DNA from: Platerodrilus igneus
Lineage: Eukaryota > Arthropoda > Insecta > Coleoptera > Lycidae
Direction: 5' to 3'
DNA length: 64,000 nt
Assembly (NCBI GenBank): GCA_036346225.1
Contig: JARFIW010000453.1
Location: 8,246,001-8,310,000, forward strand
Below the pieces are notes generated by a model, which made no database searches, was not told where the DNA came from, and saw only the letters and a program-made list of their open reading frames with translations. Positions within the stretch are counted from its first letter, which is position 1, and each line of letters starts with the position of its first letter. The position numbers and the translations under genes were made by a program. Positions 34,986-45,478 of this stretch are shown here, piece by piece.

Positions 34986-35095
34986 CCACACAATCCTAAC
35001 GTCAGCTACACTGCTGCCATACAGCTATGAAACTGCTTGCAACAAAATAAGTTAACTATACGAAATTCCGAGAACATTTTGACCGACTCTTGTTT

Positions 35096-37700
35096 TTCTT
35101 GAGCCGATAAGCCAAATAATTAAAATCGTTTATTTTTTCGTCGTATTTATTTGTAATAATTTTATTTGTTGTCTAGCTGTGAATAAATTGTATATAGTGA
35201 GTCTTAGTTAATATTCGATATTTTGAACGCTATTCAGTGATTTATGTCTACAAATAATGCGTAAAGGATTAACATTTTTTAATGAAATTCCCAATTAATG
35301 CCTTGTGCATGCTTTCGAACACATTTATTATGTTTTGTCCGATCTTGCCTAAGTTGCTACACACCTAATCGGTGTAGCTATATTTTTGACAAGAGCTCCT
35401 GCACAAACATTAGAAAATTTATTTCTAATTACTAGTGCAACAGTTGCAAGAAACGAGATGAATTCAAATAGGCGCCCAAGCATATGTTATAATTTGTATT
35501 ATTTCCCCCACTTATTTCACTCAGTATTAGAGAAAGGTGTTGTTAACACTAATTAAAGCACTTATCTCCAAGTATTTCTGCAAGGCACTATTTTTAAATT
35601 AAAAGAATGAAGTAAATGTCGATATGCTTCTGTAAGAAAAGGCTTTGGCTTGAGCGTTGAACTCGTACAAAACTTAAGGTGCTTCTAACCTGTCACGTTC
35701 TGATTTCTTCAAAGCGTGTTTCTTCTGCCACAAAAATATATAGAAGGGTAATTGTTTAAATTATTACCCAATATATCCTTTTATTTATTTAACCAATGGT
35801 GAAAAATGGCTCGCGTTAGTCATTTTTGTAGTATATGCAATTCTAGTACTTGTGTTACAGGCGGAAAAGCTACTAAGTATGTATTTTCCAGTAAAATTAT
35901 AAAATGGGGGCGGCCTGTAAAACAAAAATTAAAGGGATGTCACCGGCACTAGCTAGCGGAAGGTCGTGGATCATATGGAGGGTTAAAATTTTGCAGAAAG
36001 GGTTAAATTAATTTATAATATACTACAAAAAAAATTTGGCACTTACCTTTCAGAAATATTGTGGCTTAATGACAATTACCAAGGGCGCCAGACAAGTCGA
36101 GAATGTCCAAATGTTCGTGCAAAACCTTGAGAGACTTGTCATCCCAAGGAGGACAATTGTTTCTTTTAATCAACTCTTATCATTTTTACTACTTATGCAA
36201 CTTCCATGATAAAAAAATAATAAAAAAATATTGACTTAAGCAACGGCAAACAAAACTATTTAATTAACAGAGCAATAAACGTGAACCTCTTACATTCATT
36301 GATTTTAATTTAGAAATTTAATTGAATAGGTGAATATGGAATTATGAAAATTTTGCGTACATAAGTAGTTCCCAAACACTGTATATGAAAGAAAACTTAT
36401 ATTATAAATCTTACACTAAATTAATCCTACGGTTTATGGCCAAAACGTCCTAACAAATAAACTAATTAAAAATTGGCCATGCTACTTAACTATAAAAACT
36501 TACTTACTAAAAATCGTCCATTGTTTGATGGCTTGCCTACCAACGTAGAACAGCTCTTAAATTGTAGGAGAGAATATCGCTTGTTGCTCCTGTTTGTAAT
36601 TTTTAAATAATTGAGTGGCACACGAACCCGGCAGGATCTTATTGACAATATCACTTAACTTGTGCGTCACACGCCTACAAGCTTTTTATTATTTACCTTG
36701 TCTCGCTATAAATCCGCAAACATACGGGCGTAACCCTCGCGAACTGGAAGAGTTAATTACTCCTTTCCAAATTTTACTATCGTGATACTAAGTAAAATAT
36801 TATATCTGTGATGCCGGAGAACGCTACCCGCGAACTACGTTTCTTTCTATTTCTTGACCACGGACAGCCCTATTGAAAAAACTCTGTCTTTTGGCTAAAG
36901 CCTTAAGTTATATAGATTAATTCATACTCTAACCATTATTTACGTCATATTTCGGTTATCCAATGACTTAACAGAACTTCCCACAAAACAAGATTTTAGA
37001 AACCAAATCTAACCCCTTTTGAGATGAGGGTCACGGAAGCAATTATTTTTCTAAGGGTTTAAATATGTTGTATCTTCTAAGAATTTTTTAATTATTGAAA
37101 TGTGGACCATACCACCCGTTGGCGACAGTAGTCTGCCATTAACAAAAGACCGGTTAACCCACTTGAGTCGGAATGGATTTTAAATACAATGGATGTCTCC
37201 AGACTACTTAAAATTACTTGCAATCTTTGAACAAATCAAATTGGAAATAGTTTTCGCTATTTACATTGTTTCGTTTTCTATAATCCGCTATCAATCAAAG
37301 AAATTATTAAGCAAATTAAGCTTTTTAACAGAAAATTGCTTTTCATTATTTACGTTAAAAGGTACTATTCTATTTCAATTTAATCAGATTCGTCAAACCA
37401 ACCTAAGCTTTAAGAAATTTATTGTATTTGATTTACAAGGGTAGAGCTTTTAATTATGATGACAGGCCGCTGGAATTTCTGATAGTTTAGCCTTAAGCTA
37501 TTTGTATACCTGGTCTTTTATTATACGGGAGCCTAACTAAAATATGAAAGTAATTTATTGTGGAATTTTTGTCTATAAGTTATGCAAGTTACTGAATTTT
37601 AATTAATTAACTAATTTGTTTATTAGTTAACATTACAAAATAATGTTACACTTGGAAATAATTTTTCCAAATTCAGGTAATCGAATTGTTGAAAAATGTT
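35096..37700. other. No recognisable feature
   Basis: AT-rich sequence with no supported gene. Open frames such as 37193-37444 match nothing I know. Confidence 0.4.
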
Positions 37701-38605
37701 AGATATCGGTCTCCTGGATTTAAAACAACACAACTTAAATTCTTAGCCTTAAGTTCCCTTAACCTCTATTATGCCAAAATAGGAAACTATATAAATTGCA
37801 ATTAACAGTATTTATAGAGGATTAGTATTTGTACTTTCAATTCATTTCTTAATGCTTCGACAAATTTCTCACTTTTAACAATATCTGCAATCAAGGCTGA
37901 TAAAACAAGTCTAGACATGCCTGGCCTAAAGAAAGTTACGACAATATACCCTGAAATCTGTGCAAACTTTGAATTACTTTACGGAAATCTACTGGAATTA
38001 ACAGTAAGCTTTCATGAAAAGTTCAATTGCATCCAACGTGTTCAAAAAATTTTGTTTCAAAATACAAACTTGTCTTAGTGCAACTTAGAATTTGTATAAA
38101 TCGATCAGACAAATACTTGATTGGAATGAAACCTCCAGAAATCGTACAAATGTCCAAAAATATATTATTATTTTCAATCCCATACAGCTATAATTACGTA
38201 CGTCCTTAGTACTCAGAAAGCAGTCAAATCAGTTAGTTCTTTTTAGGGTCTATATCAGATATTTCTTTTATTCAGAATCAGTCACCCAGTCTTTGCATTC
38301 AAGATCAATCTTTAGGTGGTTCTTTTCTTTCAATATACAAATAAGTTTCTTGCAGCTCAACTTATTTAAGCAAATAACATCCATCCTGGTTTATAATATA
38401 AACATGTAAACAAATAACGTTTTTGCATCATAAAAGAGAAAAACTTTTCAGTGGTTCACTACGCTGCTGATATTGAATTCGGTCGAATATAGAGCCGCTA
38501 AAACAGCAGAGTATGTTATTGCAATATTTTGGTTTGTGTACATTTGTACTATTATAACACAGTTACCCTAAGGGTTTTATCCTACATCATCAACCCTTAG
38601 CTAAA
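37700..38605 (+). repeat. Diverged dispersed repeat (copy 2)
   Basis: The homolog of 22900-23915, clearest at 38205-38605 (shared GCTGATATTGAATTCGGTCG and AACTTTTCAGT segments). Confidence 0.6.
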
Positions 38606-38704
38606 AGCTTTAGTATCGGCAAAAATAATTTATTACTCTATAATTACGAAAATCCCATCGACAATATAATACACTTGCATTGGAGATGGTGATGTTGCTG
38701 CTGC

Positions 38705-38756
38705 TGCTATGTGTATGTGCGTGTGTGTGCGTGTGCGCGCGCGCGCGTGTGTGAAA
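38705..38756. repeat. (TG)n/(CG)n microsatellite
   Basis: GTGTATGTGCGTGTGTGTGC passing into GCGCGCGCGCG. This alternating purine-pyrimidine stretch could adopt Z-DNA. Confidence 0.9.
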
Positions 38757-38784
38757 CAATAAAAAAAAAATATATGAGATAGGA

Positions 38785-38985
38785 TAAATTGACACATACT
38801 AAAGCACGAGGGTTAGCGCGGTGTATGCTAGAAGCAAAGAAGAGATGAAAGAGAGGTAGAGGTAGACCCAGATTAAACTGTTGCACTTAGATAGTGAAAT
38901 TTGTAGGCTGTAGGAATTTCAGGAAAACGTGTAAATTAGTCGTCCAACCAGTTCTAAGGCTGAAAATCTAATGATAGTCACTTGC

Positions 38986-38988
<3 letters not shown>
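38785..38988 (+). mobile_element. LINE 3'-end fragment ending in a TA tract
   Basis: This contains the coding tail GAAAGAGAGGTAGAGGTAGA (a basic ERGRGRP-type C-terminus) and about 120 bp of 3' region. The same sequence occurs in reverse at 7985-8130. It ends exactly where the (TA)n tract at 38989-39033 begins. Confidence 0.65.

Positions 38989-39033
<45 letters not shown>
38989..39033. repeat. (TA)n microsatellite
   Basis: This lies between a LINE tail on the left and a Penelope-like element on the right. Confidence 0.95.
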
Positions 39034-39036
<3 letters not shown>

Positions 39037-40250
39037 AACTGATTTAATTGAATTCTTGGGATACACTCGTTCTACCAGATAAAACTACAGCGTCAAATTG
39101 TCATTGACTTTATGCCTTCTTCATAGACTAAAAAATTGAATGAAGGTTATTACAATTACATTCAAACAGTATAGCTATGTACTTACATAAATTACTATGA
39201 CTTAAACCTGATTTAAACTTAACAAACAACACTTATTCATGACATGCAACTTGGTTAAAAAATTTTAAAAAGTAATTACGGCAACACAATTAAAATGTAA
39301 CATAGTCAATTAGATAAAATAAATAAATAAATTAATATTTACAACATGCATTTAAACCTAATCATACGACGCAACAAGCATAACTAAACTAATCCTATTT
39401 AATAATCGATCATGTTGTCACCTGGTGATTATAGTAAGTCATAATCTAAAACCTGTATCTTAATAGTAATAGAACACACTAATAAATGAAGCACACGACA
39501 CAGAATACATAATTAAACATTTCAACACTGTTTACGAAAATGACCGTTATTAAACTTGTAAAGCGCAGAGTAGACCGTGTTTAAGTTGTTCATATCCACT
39601 TTGTTATTAAGTGGATTCGATTGTTGCTGAATATGGAAGGATTCCAAGAAAAGTCTCTTATAATAATTAGATTCTATATCTAATATAGTGGTGTTCTCAA
39701 ATTTCGCTGCATGTTTAGTATTGTACAAATGCGACGCAAGAGCACAATTAGATTTTCCAATCCTGGCATCACTTTTGTGTTGTATGATGCGGTTCTTTAG
39801 CCACTGTTTTGTCTGACCAACGTACGTTCTTTTGCAACTACATTGTATTTTATAAATAACGTTGCTACACAGACACTTATCTGTGCTATCTTTTATTTTT
39901 GTAAACAAATTACCTATTGATTTTTTATAGGCGCATGCGATAAACAAGTCAGGTTGCTTCAAAATCTTGGCAAGTTGAGGTGTTAGATTTTGAATGTAAG
40001 GTAGTTTCTTGAATTTTTTGCCTTCTGATTTATCTAGTGCTGAAATTGGTAGGTGTTTTGTATACAGTAATCGTTTTATAAGAGGTTTGGGATATGCATT
40101 ATTCACCAAACTAAATTCCAAAAGTTTTAAATTTTTATGAAGCCAGTCTGGCTCCCATATTCTGGTAATACGATGTTTTAAACCAATAATGGTGTTAATT
40201 TTGGTGTAATCAGTTGTTTACCTACTTTCGTTCGAGAAATAATACTAATT
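39034..40250 (-). mobile_element. Penelope-like element (5'-truncated), minus strand
   Basis: It contains a GIY-YIG endonuclease coding region at 39522-40217 and about 480 bp of 3' non-coding sequence with GTCTATGAAGAAGGCATAAA on the minus strand. The reverse transcriptase is missing. One side borders a TA tract (38989-39033) and the other a short TTATATATAT at 40251-40261, where the Gypsy LTR starts. Confidence 0.85.
39522..40217 (-). pseudogene. Penelope-like RT C-terminal region plus GIY-YIG endonuclease
   Basis: The open frame (231 codons after an in-frame stop at 40218-40220, with no real start) begins with the linker between RT and endonuclease: INTIIGLKHRITRIWEPDWL. The Penelope-type endonuclease follows: VIYKIQCSCKRTYVGQTKQW, then LKNRIIQHKSDA, ALASHLYNTKHAA and RRL/KRLFLESFHI, and it ends at KFNNGHFRKQC. 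The CxC-containing YVGQT core and the downstream Arg, His and Glu positions characterise the single-strand nicking GIY-YIG domain that primes Penelope integration. The frame is intact to its stop. The upstream RT domain is absent, so this copy is dead on arrival rather than decayed. Confidence 0.9.
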
Positions 40251-40261
40251 GTTATATATAT

Positions 40262-42421
40262 TACTCATATTTAGACCAGGGTAGAAAATTAAATTATCAC
40301 ATCAAATAATTTTAATCACCGTGTATAATGAATATTATTAGATAATACGCGTTATTAAAACCGTGAAGCATAAAAATTTATTAGTTTCAGTAAAAATAAG
40401 AGATTTAAATCATGGACAAGACGCTTTATATCAAAAGAAACAGTATTAACAAGCTCTACGTAAGAAACAAATGGAAATTACGTGCAAAATGTATATTAAT
40501 TAACCCTATTTTAAGTAACCGGTATTAAACAAAGTGTACACATAATAATTAATATTTAATTTGTATTCGCTAAAAATGAAAGGATAGAAGTCAATTTTAA
40601 TTGGAGTTAATTAAACCATTATTAATAATAAGCATAAAAGCCTGTGAAAATCAAAGATTAAAATACCATGGAATAAGGCTCAGAGAATTAATAGTATGTT
40701 TGAACACCTGCGTAGTTTAAAAAGCTCATTCGGCGTAAATTGTGTAGATAACAAATGGTTTCAAAGAATCTTGGAGAAACCGTGGCTTAATATTCACGAG
40801 AAGGTGCGATACGGGGTTACTTAACCCAGATAGTCTACATGGACTGAAATAATCGATAATAAGGAATATCAATTTGCACTAATAAGAACAGGGTAGATAG
40901 AGACAGATAACATGCACAAGACCGAGACACATATAGTAAAAGGCGTGATTTAAGCAACCTCACGAGGGTCACAATTGGTTGAAAATAGGATGCAAATATC
41001 AGAGGTAGAAACAACGATTTCTGTATAAAATTTAATTAATTATTCTCGGACATGCTTGCGTGCCGTGTGGAAATTTTCTGAGATTTAACTGGGGCGAGTA
41101 CAAAATTCGTAAAAACCGACGCGCGGGCTACGGAATGGGAACAGAGCATGCGAAATTCTAGAAAATGGCCGTTTTGAGGACTCGACCGACAGACAGGCAA
41201 ACTTCTATATATACCCAGGTGAATATAAACAAGCTCTCTTACATCCGCGACTTGATTCAAGATGTTAAACAGTGCATTTTAGTTTGATAAAATAATTTAA
41301 AGTTTGCTCGTATATTTTGGTGATTCAAAATAGTTTGTTCGTTACGTGCTAACATGAATATACTTTAGTGCACTTAGATACAAGGTAATAAAATTTAGTA
41401 TCACTGTACCAATTGGTAAAATTTACTATGACAAATAAATACACAAAAGTAGGCAGTTTTGGCGTATATTGGTGAAAGAAGTATGAATTTCTTTGCTATT
41501 TTTCGGGGGTGTTAATAATTAAATGGTTCGTAAACATGACTGGATCCACTAAACAAGGTTCAGATATACACAGATGAGTTCCGGAAAAGCCCTGAAACAA
41601 CTTTAAATAAATGGTGATGGAGCAAATTTTAAAACGTTGAGAATCAGAAGCCGTAAATATAACCCAGTTGGAATGGTGTGATTAACAAAAGGGACGATGT
41701 ACATTAAAGCTACGAGTGCAAGTAACCTTCAGGTAAATTATACTATTTTGTTTGAACTTTGAGATGTTGGTGTGTGTTGAATAACTTTCTAATTTGTTTA
41801 TTTAAAATGGACAGTAGTGAAATTGTACTAACAATAATATTTTAATTTTAAGGTGAAATTTGCTTGTTTAAGTAGAAAGGGTATTTAGTATTGATGTTCT
41901 GGATTATGATAAAAATATGGGTATGTCTTTGAGCTCAATTAGACGAACCTGGTTAATTAACGTAAAGGGTGGTAGATGCTCCTTTGTACTCTGCATATAT
42001 TGTTATAGTAATTAGTAGGCATCCTACAAGGACTTTAATTCTGGATGCACATTAAAATGATAATAAATTTAATTTTGAAATTTTCCGATATTAAAATTTA
42101 TGCTGAATATTAATTTTGAAATTTTAATGTATTGTGAATATTGATGTAAATAGAGTTGACGTTGATGTTTGTGGTAGGAATGTGTTTGTTTTTTTTATGT
42201 ATGAGGATGAAAGTTATGTTAGAGGAGCAGCCGAGGCGATTAACAGAAGAAAGTCAACGGACCAGGTAATTTAATAACTTTGTACGTTTCACAGCATACT
42301 TTGGCATCCAATTCGTAGGGGCTCGATTCGAAAATCGGAGTACCCGGAGTTTGGTGGATTCACAAAAAATTTGACGCCCAATTCGTGAGGCTCGAATCAT
42401 AAAGAGGGAAACACAGCAAAT
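40262..42421 (+). repeat. 5' LTR of Gypsy-type element (about 2.16 kb)
   Basis: It begins TACTCATATTTAGACCAGGG and ends CACAGCAAA. It is a near-identical direct repeat of 45479-47637, with only scattered differences, mostly single bases. No coding sequence is recognised inside: short frames such as 41036-41260 occur in both LTRs and in the solo LTR but resemble nothing. Near the end are two primer-site-like units (42301-42335 and 42370-42403). Confidence 0.9.
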
Positions 42422-42422
42422 T

Positions 42423-42444
42423 TGGCGCCCAACGTGGGGCTCGA
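42423..42444 (+). promoter_or_regulatory. Primer-binding site for tRNA-Lys
   Basis: TGGCGCCCAACGTGGGGCTC plus GA is complementary to the 3' end (CCA included) of insect tRNA-Lys with the TTCGAGCCCCACGTTGGGCG arm. It stands one or two bases after the LTR, the position expected for priming minus-strand DNA synthesis. Confidence 0.85.
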
Positions 42445-42558
42445 GTTCCAAATAAAATTTTTGTGATTTTATTCCAGGAAACTGGCGATCTGAGAGAGAG
42501 AGTCTTTGTGTGTGTATAAATTTAAGAGTATTTTAGAGTGTGTGAGTGATTAGAACGT

Positions 42559-43920
42559 ATGCAGAGAAAAGAGTGGTTAAGGAGTCAAGGAGTGGAAATT
42601 GGAAGTGACGATAGTGCATTGTGTGAGAAAAATTCTAAAATGGAAGAAGCTGGAGGCAGTAGAGATCAGTCGAGGACGGAATCAGGGATCAAGGAAACGA
42701 GATGATATTGAGAATGTTAGAGAGGATGAGTGAAGAATCTAATAGAGCTAGGGAAGAATCGAATAAGAAATTTGACCGAATGAATGAGACATTAACAGGA
42801 GTTAGGAAACCCTAAGTGAGAAAATAGATAAGACGAATAAAGAAGTTTCAGAATTTAAAAATAGTCTTACCGTAAAGATGGGGAAGTTGAAAATAGGGTT
42901 GAAAAAATGAGCGTGATATTACAGGTCTTCGACAGGAAATGGGACATTTAAGGTCCGAAGTACGCATTTTTTGTGAAAAAGAGATTAATGTAAAAATGAC
43001 TGAAGTGACGGACTCATGTAGGGATCAGTTAGGCAGGGTAGAACGCGAAGTTAGTAGTATCAAATACAACATGTCAAATTTAACGGGGGATGGTCCCAGA
43101 TTTTCTACAGGTGGAGTATCATTGGACCAACACATGAAGTTTTATGGCGATAACAGGGTAAATCCACAAATTTTTATTAATAGCGTAAGAAATCTAGTGG
43201 GAAATTTATTTGACGAACAGACTAAACTGAATACGATAAAGGCTTTATTAAAGGACAATGCGGAAGCATGGTACAATTTAGTTGGACAGGACATAGACAC
43301 CTACACGGACTTTGAAAACAAATTTTTAAAGCACTACTGGAGTGACCACAGACAAGACCAGGTACGAGACGACTTAATCACAGGAAATTTAAGGAGAATT
43401 TTCAGGAAGTAGGAGCAATATGCTATACGCAAGTATAGCATAGCAAAGCAACTGAACCCACCACTGACGGACCGACAAATTATTAAGTATTTATCACGAC
43501 ACTTCGAGATAGACATAAGACAGCACGTAGCACTACAGAACATAGTGGACAGAGAAATGTTTCTAGAATACTTGCAGAGGTACGACGACGTAAGTAGTGG
43601 ACGACCTCGGATAACAGGGAAAGACAGATCAACACTGTTAGGTTTGACAATAGACGGGACAACTACGCTAGACGGGGGAATAGTTACGGATACCAGCGGC
43701 AGAATTGGGAACAGAGACGACCATACGTTAGGAGTAATAGTTTAGGAAGGGGACCTGCACCGAGACCGGGACCTACCAGAATGAATAGTTCACCAGACAT
43801 GAGCGGGACTGCTAATACAGACACGGAACGAGTGGAAACGCCTAGGACATACGCTGAGGTGACGGCTAGACCAGGACCGAGTAGGGAAAACAGACCTGGA
43901 CAGGATTTTTAGAACGCGAC
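42559..43920 (+). pseudogene. Gypsy-type gag (several frame breaks)
   Basis: The likely start is MQRKEWLRSQGVEI at 42559, followed by a charged, coiled-coil-like stretch (MLERMSEESNRAREESNKKF). The capsid domain follows in the frame 42939-43412 (SLDQHMKFYGDNRVNPQIFI, KALLKDNAEAWYNL, FENKFLKHYWS), then a stop at 43410 and a continuation with LNPPLTDRQIIKYLSRHFEI. The C-terminus is rich in Arg, Pro and Gly (RGPAPRPGPTRM), and I see no CCHC knuckle. At least four indels or stops break the frame. Gag forms the particle that packages element RNA. Confidence 0.8.
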
Positions 43921-44024
43921 GGACCACTAGATTTCAGTGTAAATGTATATGAACATCCACGTGAATTTTTCAAAATTGAGGAGGAATAGAGCCAGAAACT
44001 GAGGAAAATTATGTTTGCCAATTA

Positions 44025-44322
44025 TTAATATAGAGATTTTGAGAATAATGTAGAAGTATTACTTGATACAGGGGCAGAGGCGAGTTTAATATCGGAGGAA
44101 TTCGTCAGCAAAATTAGGGATAAGGTTTGTGATAGAATTATGCCTATAAAGCGTAGCCATTTAGTAGCTCCAAATAAAAAGAAGTTTGCTGTAGTAAATA
44201 GTGTTGTGGTGCTTAGGATAGATATAGGAGATTTAAGCTGTGAACAGGAGTTTGTAATTGTACCTGGACTGAAGTTTCAGAGCATTTTAGGTGTTGACTG
44301 TATGATGAAGTTAGGGTTTTGA
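44025..44322 (+). pseudogene. Retroviral-type aspartic protease
   Basis: VEVLLDTGAEASLISEEFV carries the DTGA active site. The frame 44140-44322 continues with the flap-like and C-terminal parts ending ILGVDCMMKLGF, corresponding to the conserved (I/L)LG.D.. ending. It is the processing enzyme between gag and RT. A stop ends the frame before RT. Confidence 0.8.
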
Positions 44323-44544
44323 TAGATATGGAAAGGAAGGTAATAAGGATTAAGGATAGGGTAGTGCCATGGAAGGGCAGTTATGAAGTCACAGAGGATG
44401 ACACGGGGTTTAGTATTAATGTAGTAGAGGTAGAGGATGATGAAGTTAAACAGATCAACACAATAAGATGTCCAGAGGAAAAGATAGTAGAGGTTCAAGC
44501 TTTATTACAAAAACATGCAGAATTAGTGGGGGTAGAAGCAACAG

Positions 44545-44735
44545 CAGCATATCGGGAGCAGGTGAAGGCAGAATTATTTTGATGAGGTTAAGTGGCAAAG
44601 TTGTTTTTAATAAAGTAGATTTAAGGAATTCATTCTGGCGGATTCCATTACATAAGAATTCTAGAAGGTACATAGGATTTTCCATAGAGGAAAAATCGAT
44701 AATTGTAAAGTAGTATCGTTTGGTTTGTCGGCAGA
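44545..44735 (+). pseudogene. Start of reverse transcriptase (truncated)
   Basis: GKVVFNKVDLRNSFWRIPLH and SRRYIGFSIE match the early Gypsy RT motifs (F.K.DL..GFWQIP and a following aromatic F). The sequence then falls into stops. The YxDD catalytic motif, RNase H and integrase are not found downstream. Confidence 0.75.
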
Positions 44736-44934
44736 AAGAAAAAATAGTAAATGAGAAACAGACATGTGTAGGGACTAAAGAAGAAGTAATATTTAAGAGT
44801 CAGGATAATAGGGATGATAAGTTTATTTTATGTGAGATAATAGGGAGGATAAGTGTAGATATAGAAGGGGGAGAAAGAGGGATGAAGAGTATTAGGAGGG
44901 TGAGAAGAAAGACTTGGAGGGTCAAGAAGAGAGT

Positions 44935-45400
44935 TAGATTTAAGTAGGATAGGAATAGAAATAGGATAGGGATAGAAGTAGGTGTTTATAGAAAATAAAG
45001 CTAGGTATAGGATAAATATGGGAGATAATTAGAAATAGGTTTAGGATGAGAATAAAGAGTAAATGTAGGAAGAAAATAAGATAGGTTAAGTATAGATATT
45101 TCATATAAGATTAGTGGAAAGTTAGGAATAAAGTTAGGAATAGGATAGGTATATAGGATTAGGTAGGATGAAGTAAAGTATAGGGAAGATGAGTTAAAAG
45201 TTAGGAATAGGATAGGTATATAGGATGTATATAGGATTAGATGGGTAAGTACGATGAAGTTAGGGATAATTTCAGTTTATAAAATTAAGTGAGAGTTAGG
45301 AATAGGATAGGGATATAGGATAGGTGTAAATATTTTTTTTTGGATTGGAGAGAAAGTAGGTAAGGTAGGTAGATAAGGGTAGAGAGAGATAGGCAATTTT
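44935..45400 (+). repeat. Purine-rich ATAGGATAGG-type degenerate repeats
   Basis: Almost 500 bp with very few C bases. Variants of TTAGGAATAGGATAGGTATA recur near 45130, 45205 and 45300. It occupies the place where the rest of pol should be. Confidence 0.8.
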
Positions 45401-45478
45401 TTTTGTAATTTTTTTGTCTAAATGCTTTATATTTGCATTCAAATAAGTGGAATTATTTGTATTCAAATAGGGGGAAAA

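Larger units (their letters stand above)
33567..35095 (-). mobile_element. Mariner transposon with nested SINE
   Basis: The terminal inverted repeats GTCGGTCAAAATATTCCTAG (33576 onward) and the reverse complement of 35057-35088 (GTCGGTCAAAATGTTCTCGG) match over about 28-30 bp, including the shared AATTTCG/TATTTCG part. The interior encodes a mariner transposase relic on the minus strand. Total length is about 1.53 kb, or about 1.22 kb without the inserted SINE, which fits a mariner element. Confidence 0.85.

Noticed and set aside
36050..36180. Possible minus-strand exon (LKVLHEHLDILDLSGALG) followed by GTAAGT
   Set aside because: The leucine-rich-looking peptide ends in a stop before the GTAAGT. 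No acceptor or neighbouring exon was found, so chance is likely.
41036..41260. Open frame conserved in both LTRs and partly in the solo LTR
   Set aside because: Conservation is explained by LTR identity, and the solo LTR copy is disrupted. The peptide has no recognisable domain.
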